Shown: one piece after another, positions 15,375 through 20,359 of the stretch
Layout of the letters: each line of letters starts with the position of its first letter
Numbering within the stretch: position 1 is the first letter of the stretch
Assembly: GCA_003557485.1 (NCBI GenBank)
Contig: PWOI01000211.1
Location: forward strand, 1-20,359
Length of the DNA: 20,359 bases
Source of the DNA: Elusimicrobiota bacterium
GTDB taxonomy: Bacteria > CG03 > SLGR01 > PWQF01
Direction: 5' to 3'
Position numbers and translations under genes: made by a program
The notes under the pieces: generated by a model
The model's database searches: none
The model's input: only the letters and a program-made list of their open reading frames with translations
What the model was told of the DNA's origin: nothing

Positions 15375-16390
15375 TGAAAAAAGCGCTACTATTTATTTTT
15401 ATTTTTTCTGTGTCGTTTTTACCGGCCTCTTCTTCATACGGAGCTGACGCTTTTCTCAGAAGGGGAGCCGGCGCAAGGGCCATTGCTATGGGAGGCGCAT
15501 TAACTGCAGTTGCAAATGACTCGGCAGCGGCCTACTGGAATCCTGCCGGACTGGCCGGTATTGATGAGTACCGGGTTTCTTTTATGTTCCAGCAACTTGA
15601 CAGCGCCAGGTGGCCCGGAATGGAAGATATATCCCCCGAGTATCACTTTGTAAGCGTTATTCTCCCGTTTGAAAAACTAACCGGAAACGGCGTGGCAGCG
15701 GTTTCGCTGGTAAGGCACGGCATAGACAATATTCCTCATACCCGCTATGACGGCGCCGGGGGAATAGTAAGGGACAGTTTCAGCAGCTCAGATTCTGCCA
15801 TTATTGTTTCATATGGATATCCTTTTTTTGAAGGGCTTTTCAGGGCAGGGGGGAGTTTTAAGTATATTTCCAGAGACTTTTCTTCCATAAAAGACGGAAG
15901 CGCCCGCGGATGGGATATTGACGCCGGTTTTATTATAACCCTTTCTCCCGAATTGGACATAGGGGTAATGATGAGCAGGGGAGCGGAAGTGACCTGGGAT
16001 ACCGGGCATACCGATAAGGGCTCTTTACGGACCCGCCTAGGACTGGCTTATACGCGTTATATTGTTGACAACATATCTGTTCTTGCTACAATGGATTTAT
16101 GTCAGGAAAAAGACCATCCGCTTGCCGGGTCGGCAGGAACGGAAATACTTTTTCTCCCGGAAGTTGAAGGGATAAGTTCTTTTGCTGTAAGAGCAGGAAT
16201 GGATAGCTTATATTTGGAAAACCGGTACGGGAACACAGCAAGGTTGAATGAAGATATAGGTTGGAACGTCGGGGGCGGGATTGGCTCCCGTCTTTTTAAC
16301 CTGGGCCTTAATCTGGACTATGCCTTTGCTTTCAGGCGGCTGGGCTCCGGCCATATTTTCAATGTAACCCTGGGAGGCAAATTTAATTGA
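15374..16390 (+). CDS. PorV/PorQ-family outer-membrane beta-barrel protein
   Basis: 338 aa, ATG 15374 overlapping the upstream stop by 1 bp (TAATG). Signal peptide ~1-23. The mature N-terminus carries the family hallmark 'GAGARAIAMGGALTAVANDSAAAYWNPAGLAGI' (only the core is diagnostic: MGG..TAVA.D..A.YWNPAGLA). The remainder alternates short amphipathic beta strands with Gly/Asp turns and ends 'HIFNVTLGGKFN', consistent with a FadL-like outer-membrane barrel. PorV in type IX systems binds C-terminal domains of cargo and passes them to the attachment machinery; many PorV-like proteins in other phyla are uncharacterised. The 1-bp overlap with a FlgD-like-domain gene supports a functional pair. 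Confidence 0.9.
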   Translation: MKKALLFIFIFSVSFLPASSSYGADAFLRRGAGARAIAMGGALTAVANDSAAAYWNPAGLAGIDEYRVSFMFQQLDSARWPGMEDISPEYHFVSVILPFEKLTGNGVAAVSLVRHGIDNIPHTRYDGAGGIVRDSFSSSDSAIIVSYGYPFFEGLFRAGGSFKYISRDFSSIKDGSARGWDIDAGFIITLSPELDIGVMMSRGAEVTWDTGHTDKGSLRTRLGLAYTRYIVDNISVLATMDLCQEKDHPLAGSAGTEILFLPEVEGISSFAVRAGMDSLYLENRYGNTARLNEDIGWNVGGGIGSRLFNLGLNLDYAFAFRRLGSGHIFNVTLGGKFN

Positions 16391-17214
16391 AAAAATTTAA
16401 AGCAGTTATCTCTCTAGTTACGGTAGCGGCGCTGATGAATCTCGGCAGTTTTGCATACGCTTTCAGGGATGCGGCTCCTGAATCACGCCGTGCGGCTGAA
16501 GAACTTTCTGATGCAGGAATGTTCAGTTCGTTTATATACAAGTTCGGGAATAACTACTTTCGCCCTGAGGGCAATGTCTCCAGGGATGATATGCTTCTAA
16601 TATTAAGGGAATACTACGAAATAGCTAACAGGCTTTTTGAACAGAACCAGAACATTCTTTCAAGGCTTGGAGGCCTTGAAAGGGCTCAGCGGCAGCAGCT
16701 GACTTCTTCCGAGATTGATACTATAATAAGGGAAGTTCAGAGAAACCTTGATCCGATGCTTGAGCGTTCTGCAACGATAAGAAACCTCTCTGCGGGATCC
16801 GGCGCGGATACGGCCGCGCCCGGTGTTTCTCCTGATATAAGTAATGAGGTAGCCAGGCTTAAAGAGGAAGTTGACTCCATTTCACGTGAAATGAAGAAAC
16901 TTGAAGCAGCCTCCCCGGATCCCCGTTCCGAGACTGATATGTCCGGCCTCCGGCGGGATGTAGACAGGCTTAAGAGCGCCTTTTCTCACCTTGAGAGGAG
17001 CGCTGTTTCTTCGGATGAAACCGGTGAAATTAAAAAGGAAATATCTGAAATAAAAGATAGTCTTGATCTCATCGCTCGCGCTCTTGCAGAGGGAAGCGAT
17101 ATTCCTCCGGCGTTATACAGCCGGCCTTCCGCGATTGCGGATTCCGGACTTCCTTTCTGGACAAGGCTAAGTATAGGTTTTTCCGCGTTGACATTACTGT
17201 TTATGTCGAGATAG
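16387..17214 (+). CDS. SLH-like / coiled-coil / C-terminal anchor protein (Omp-alpha-like envelope tether)
   Basis: 275 aa from TTG 16387, overlapping the PorV-like stop by 4 bp (TTGA). Signal peptide ~1-25 (SLVTVAALMNLGSFAYA). Residues ~28-80 match the layout of one S-layer-homology domain ('AAEELSDAGMF' ... 'YFRPEGNVSRDDMLLILREYYE'). Residues ~80-220 are largely helical, with heptad-like stretches ('DISNEVARLKEEVDSISREM', 'GLRRDVDRLKSAFSHLE', 'GEIKKEISEIKDSL'). The C-terminus has a single hydrophobic segment (~255-273, WTRLSIGFSALTLLFM). SLH head, coiled-coil rod and short C-terminal anchor is the architecture of Thermotoga Omp-alpha, which spans the periplasm between peptidoglycan and outer membrane. 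The SLH match is by eye and moderate. It may tether or position the neighbouring outer-membrane and fibre proteins. Confidence 0.75.
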   Translation: MKKFKAVISLVTVAALMNLGSFAYAFRDAAPESRRAAEELSDAGMFSSFIYKFGNNYFRPEGNVSRDDMLLILREYYEIANRLFEQNQNILSRLGGLERAQRQQLTSSEIDTIIREVQRNLDPMLERSATIRNLSAGSGADTAAPGVSPDISNEVARLKEEVDSISREMKKLEAASPDPRSETDMSGLRRDVDRLKSAFSHLERSAVSSDETGEIKKEISEIKDSLDLIARALAEGSDIPPALYSRPSAIADSGLPFWTRLSIGFSALTLLFMSR

Positions 17215-17221
17215 ATAATGA

Positions 17222-17228
17222 GGAGGAG
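17222..17228 (+). promoter_or_regulatory. Shine-Dalgarno supporting a GTG start
   Basis: GGAGGAG lies 7 nt before GTG 17236, ideal spacing. The GTG gives the protein start 'MISILLKRKAEI', directly ahead of the first FHA beta strands. Confidence 0.75.
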
Positions 17229-17235
17229 ATAGCAA

Positions 17236-19440
17236 GTGATAAGCATTCTACTGAAGCGTAAGGCCGAGATTTTAAAAGAATTCAGCACCGGCCTTAAAGA
17301 GATAAAAATAGGACGGAGCCCCCGGAAAAACAATATAGTAATAAAAGACAAGCAGGTCTCGGAGACTCACTGTGTTATCCGCAGAACAGAAGAAGGTTTT
17401 GAAGTTGAAGACCTCAACACATCATTCGGCACACTTGTAAACGGAAAAAAGATAACCAAACAGAACATCTCTTTTAATGACGAGATTCAGGTAGGCTCTT
17501 ATATCCTGAATCCTGTCCAAAGTTCTCCGGCTGACAGACAGCCCTGCCTTTTAGCCATACACGGAAAAATGACCGGAAGAAAATTTGAACTTAATCCCGG
17601 TGAAACCAGGATAGGCCGGTCAGGCGAATTTAACGACTTATGGATACCAAAGGATATTGATCCAAGTGTTTCCCGCAGGCATGCGACTGTAATTGCTGAC
17701 GGCGGAAAATACATACTTAGCGATAAGCGAAGCAAAAACCGGACCTTCCTTAACCAGCGCCAGCTTAAGGAAACCGACGAGCTCCACCTAAAAGAAGGCG
17801 ACGAGATTTTGATAGGTAAAAACATTTTCAGGTTTCTCCCTGCCGGTAAAGAAGACTACTCCTATCCGGGAAAAGCCGGAATATTGTGGACACGCCTGTT
17901 TCCCAAATTAAGGATTGCCGTTTTTCTGATGCTCTTTGGCGCCGGCGCCTATTCTGCCTATACCGGGCTAAGCAGCCTTATGATTATTGATTACCGTCCG
18001 GCGCAGCATTCCCTTACGGTAAGTCCCTGGAGGCCCGAGGGATTGAGTCTTACTCCCGGCGGATTTCTTCAGGAAGAGCAGCTTGACATAACCCCTTCGC
18101 CTGCGGTAGGGGATGTCACCGGTGACGGGGCAAACGAGATTGTAATTGCGTCACCCGGAGGGGACATTTATGTCTGGAACAGTGAAGGAAAGCTTCTATG
18201 GCGCAAAAATTTTGCCAGAGCCGGCCTTACCACTCCCCAGCTTATTGATATCAGCGGCAACAGGCGGAAAGATATAGTTTTCGGATCGGATGACTCCAGG
18301 ATTTATGCTGTTGACGGAAGAACTGGGCAGCTGATATACAGGAGCACCTTTCTTGGGGGAAGAGTCCTCCCCGGTTCGGCTATTCTTGTTGATGATATTG
18401 ACGGAAGCGGGTTCAACGATATTGTTGCTGTTACGGACGACAGGGTAATATGTTTTATATACTCTCCCGTAGTTGGTGTAAGAAGGCCTTACTATTTCAG
18501 TACTGCAGATGATATAATGTCGTCACCTGTTCTTATTCAGTCAGGCGACAGCAAACATGTCGCTGTTCCAACAAACGGCGGCAATGTTTATGTTTTTGAA
18601 GGGTCAAACCCGGATAACAGGCGTGTCTTCGATGTCACAGGTGAGATAAACAGGGCAGCGGGTTTAAACCTTGTTCTTAACGAAATAAATACCAGTCCGG
18701 CCTCTGTTGATCTCAACAATGACGGCACTGACGACCTGGTTTGCGCAGCCGGTTCCTATTACGTAACTGCTCTTTCCGGCGCGGACGGCTCTTTAATATG
18801 GAAATACCGTATTGAGCCGTTTTCCCTGCTTGAACCGCCCCTGAGGTACGGGTCGCCGGTTATTGCTGATTTAAACGGCAACGGCAGGCCTGATGTTGCT
18901 ATAGCCTGGGCAAACGGCCGTATAATAGCCCTTGAAGGCGCTACCGGCCGGGAATTATGGGATTTCACCACAAGAGGTGAAAACAACAGGATAATAGCTT
19001 CCGCGGCGCTTGCTGACTTTAACAAGGATGGCCTGGCAAACCCTGTAGTCGCTTCCGAGGACGGCTCTGTCTTTATTATTGACGGCCGGGGCAGTGGAGA
19101 CAATATGGTGCTTGCATCTGCTGATATGAATGTTCCAATTACCGCAACTCCCGTTATAGCCGATATAACCGGAGACGGATATCTTGATATAGCAATACTG
19201 TCTGTTGACGGTAATCTCCGTCTGCTTACGACTTCTCTGAGGGTTTTCAGAAATGAAACCCGCTGGCCGTTATTCCGTAATACCCCGGACAACAGGGCAG
19301 TTATGTTCTACGAGGACAGGCAAGACATCTACAGCCTCTATGCCGCTTCGGGTGTTTTTGCTATACTGGCAGTTATGGTTTCAGTTATCATAATAAAGAA
19401 GAGGAGAAAAAGAAACCGTCCCCGGACAGTTAAAATATGA
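17236..19440 (+). CDS. FHA-FHA-TM-beta-propeller-TM protein (phosphothreonine reader with extracytoplasmic propeller)
   Basis: 734 aa from GTG 17236. FHA 1 (~1-95): G26-R27-S28, S42, H45 ('VSETHCVI') and N69-G70. FHA 2 (~105-210): G127-R128-S129, S146-R-R-H149 and N in 'KNRTFLNQ'. Both keep the Arg/Ser residues that contact phosphothreonine. TM1 at ~224-248 is followed by an extracytoplasmic propeller (~260-690) with repeats mixing FG-GAP/VCBS-like metal loops ('DVTGDGANEI', 'DIDGSGFNDI', 'DLNNDGTDDL', 'DLNGNGRPDV', 'DITGDGYLDI') and PQQ-type strands ('WNSEGKLLW', 'VDGRTGQLIY', 'LEGATGRELW'). I count seven such loops and probably eight blades. TM2 (~705-727) precedes a very basic tail (KKRRKRNRPR), giving both ends in the cytoplasm. 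It would bind Thr-phosphorylated proteins inside, plausibly the two kinases, and a ligand or protein outside. It overlaps the PP2C gene by 4 bp. Confidence 0.92.
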   Translation: MISILLKRKAEILKEFSTGLKEIKIGRSPRKNNIVIKDKQVSETHCVIRRTEEGFEVEDLNTSFGTLVNGKKITKQNISFNDEIQVGSYILNPVQSSPADRQPCLLAIHGKMTGRKFELNPGETRIGRSGEFNDLWIPKDIDPSVSRRHATVIADGGKYILSDKRSKNRTFLNQRQLKETDELHLKEGDEILIGKNIFRFLPAGKEDYSYPGKAGILWTRLFPKLRIAVFLMLFGAGAYSAYTGLSSLMIIDYRPAQHSLTVSPWRPEGLSLTPGGFLQEEQLDITPSPAVGDVTGDGANEIVIASPGGDIYVWNSEGKLLWRKNFARAGLTTPQLIDISGNRRKDIVFGSDDSRIYAVDGRTGQLIYRSTFLGGRVLPGSAILVDDIDGSGFNDIVAVTDDRVICFIYSPVVGVRRPYYFSTADDIMSSPVLIQSGDSKHVAVPTNGGNVYVFEGSNPDNRRVFDVTGEINRAAGLNLVLNEINTSPASVDLNNDGTDDLVCAAGSYYVTALSGADGSLIWKYRIEPFSLLEPPLRYGSPVIADLNGNGRPDVAIAWANGRIIALEGATGRELWDFTTRGENNRIIASAALADFNKDGLANPVVASEDGSVFIIDGRGSGDNMVLASADMNVPITATPVIADITGDGYLDIAILSVDGNLRLLTTSLRVFRNETRWPLFRNTPDNRAVMFYEDRQDIYSLYAASGVFAILAVMVSVIIIKKRRKRNRPRTVKI

Positions 19441-20359
19441 AAGTTCAATTTGCTGCAAAAACAGATAGAGGGCTGAAAAGAGAGATCAACGAGGATATGT
19501 ACGGGGTTTTCCCCGGGCAGAACCTTTTCTTTGCCTGTGACGGTATGGGAGGGCATGCTGCGGGCGATTACGCCAGTTCTATGGCTGTTGAGACCATATC
19601 GGGAATCAACCGGCCTAATTCGATGGAGCTTTTTGATCGTATAGGTTCATCGTACGAAAATATACCCTATGACGGCAGAAGGCTTGCCGTTCAGGTTATG
19701 CTTGCAAACAGGCGTTTGTTCAGGCTGGCTGTTATGTATCCAAAACTAAGGGGAATGGGTACGACGTTTACGGGTGTTATCTTCAGCAGCGGTTTTGCAA
19801 ATATTGTTAATGTGGGAGACAGCAGGACATACCTTTTCCGCAATTCATCTCTAAGGCAGGTTAGTGTTGATCATTCCTGGGTTGAAGAGTTACTGGAGGA
19901 CGGCGAACTGGCAAGGCAGGAATTGGATAGTTTTGGGGAAACCAATGTCATTACCAGGGCGCTCGGCACCGACCCATCTGTTAAAGTAGACGCTATGGCA
20001 GTGCGCGCCCTGAAGGATGACATTTTTCTTATGTGCACCGACGGCCTTTGCGGGGAGATAGATGACAGTCAAATAGAGCAGATACTACGTTCTTCCGGCA
20101 GTCTGGATGACGCCGCCGCGGCCCTGATTGAAGCTGCTAAAAGAGCTGGCGGCTCTGACAATATTACGGTTGTCCTTGCCAGAGTTGAGGAGGATCGGTC
20201 TCTGACGGAAATTATCAATACGGAAAAAATTGTTTCTGTCTCAGCCGATAAGCCGGAAAGCGAAGCTCTGGATGAATTTATAGACAAATTTTATCCTCCC
20301 GAAAAAACCGGCGTTCCTGACGGTGTGGAAAAAGAAAAGAAAAAGTTTTACCAGTACCC
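19437..20359 (+). CDS. PP2C-family Ser/Thr protein phosphatase (3' partial)
   Basis: ATG 19437 overlaps the preceding TGA (ATGA). The frame stays open to the window end, giving 307 residues. PP2C/PPM motifs occur in order: D10/R11 in 'KTDRGLKREINED' with D20, metal-binding D35 in 'ACDGMGGHAAG', 'GMGTTFTG', 'NVGDSRTYLF', 'DHSW', 'NVITRALG', D202 in 'CTDGLCG' and D241 in 'GGSDNITVVL'. All metal-coordinating Asp positions expected of bacterial Stp1/PrpC/PppA-type enzymes are present, so it should be active and manganese- or magnesium-dependent. It should reverse phosphorylation by the two upstream kinases. After residue ~250 a charged extension (ending KEKKKFYQY at the window edge) exceeds the usual ~240-260 aa catalytic domain, so a further domain or membrane anchor may follow. 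Confidence 0.95.
   Translation, partial: MKVQFAAKTDRGLKREINEDMYGVFPGQNLFFACDGMGGHAAGDYASSMAVETISGINRPNSMELFDRIGSSYENIPYDGRRLAVQVMLANRRLFRLAVMYPKLRGMGTTFTGVIFSSGFANIVNVGDSRTYLFRNSSLRQVSVDHSWVEELLEDGELARQELDSFGETNVITRALGTDPSVKVDAMAVRALKDDIFLMCTDGLCGEIDDSQIEQILRSSGSLDDAAAALIEAAKRAGGSDNITVVLARVEEDRSLTEIINTEKIVSVSADKPESEALDEFIDKFYPPEKTGVPDGVEKEKKKFYQY

Noticed and set aside
7157-20359. Type VI secretion threonine-phosphorylation locus (PpkA-Fha-PppA)
   Set aside because: The kinase/FHA/PP2C triad is similar in principle, but no Tss component is visible and the FHA protein has a propeller absent from T6SS Fha proteins. It could be reconsidered if Tss genes lie outside the window.

Overview
All genes read on the + strand and are tightly packed (most gaps under 30 bp, many overlaps). 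The window suggests a Gram-negative (diderm) bacterium, probably from an uncultured or candidate phylum such as Omnitrophota or Elusimicrobiota. This rests on fibre-like proteins built from 'ETDPVF ... GDHS..GYL' modules, a PorV/PorQ-type outer-membrane protein, a FlgD-like C-terminal domain, and myxobacterial-style Ser/Thr kinases carrying PEGA domains. The phylum is an inference, not something read directly. TTG starts are frequent and are backed by good Shine-Dalgarno (SD) sites or stop/start overlaps.

Layout. (1) 1-1359: the 3' part of a surface-fibre gene with eight exact-length 14-residue YadA-head-like repeats and a C-terminal peptidase-S74 type chaperone domain. (2) 1360-1488: the only sizeable non-coding gap, with a plausible promoter. 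(3) 1489-2668: a short secreted BspA/DUF285-like protein and a small membrane protein. (4) 2655-7160: a His-Asp signalling block with a single receiver, a membrane sensor histidine kinase, a double receiver, a receiver-histidine kinase fusion, and another single receiver. None carries a visible DNA-binding output domain. (5) 7157-12416: two tandem, paralogous transmembrane Ser/Thr kinases with extracytoplasmic PEGA domains; the first overlaps the preceding receiver gene by 4 bp. (6) 12433-17214: four exported or envelope proteins, namely a fibre protein with a possible G2-type C-terminal domain, a secreted protein with a FlgD-like C-terminal domain, a PorV-like outer-membrane protein, and a short SLH-like/coiled-coil protein resembling an Omp-alpha tether. 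(7) 17236-20359: an FHA-FHA-TM-beta-propeller-TM protein overlapping a PP2C-type phosphatase gene that runs off the window.

How it may work together (inference): the cluster holds the writer (two kinases), reader (FHA) and eraser (PP2C) of Ser/Thr phosphorylation. Both writers and the reader also have large extracytoplasmic domains. They surround genes for surface fibres and cell-envelope architecture and are coupled upstream to a His-Asp relay. A reasonable model is an envelope-sensing system that controls assembly or export of the surface proteins encoded beside it, mainly by protein phosphorylation rather than by a local transcription factor.
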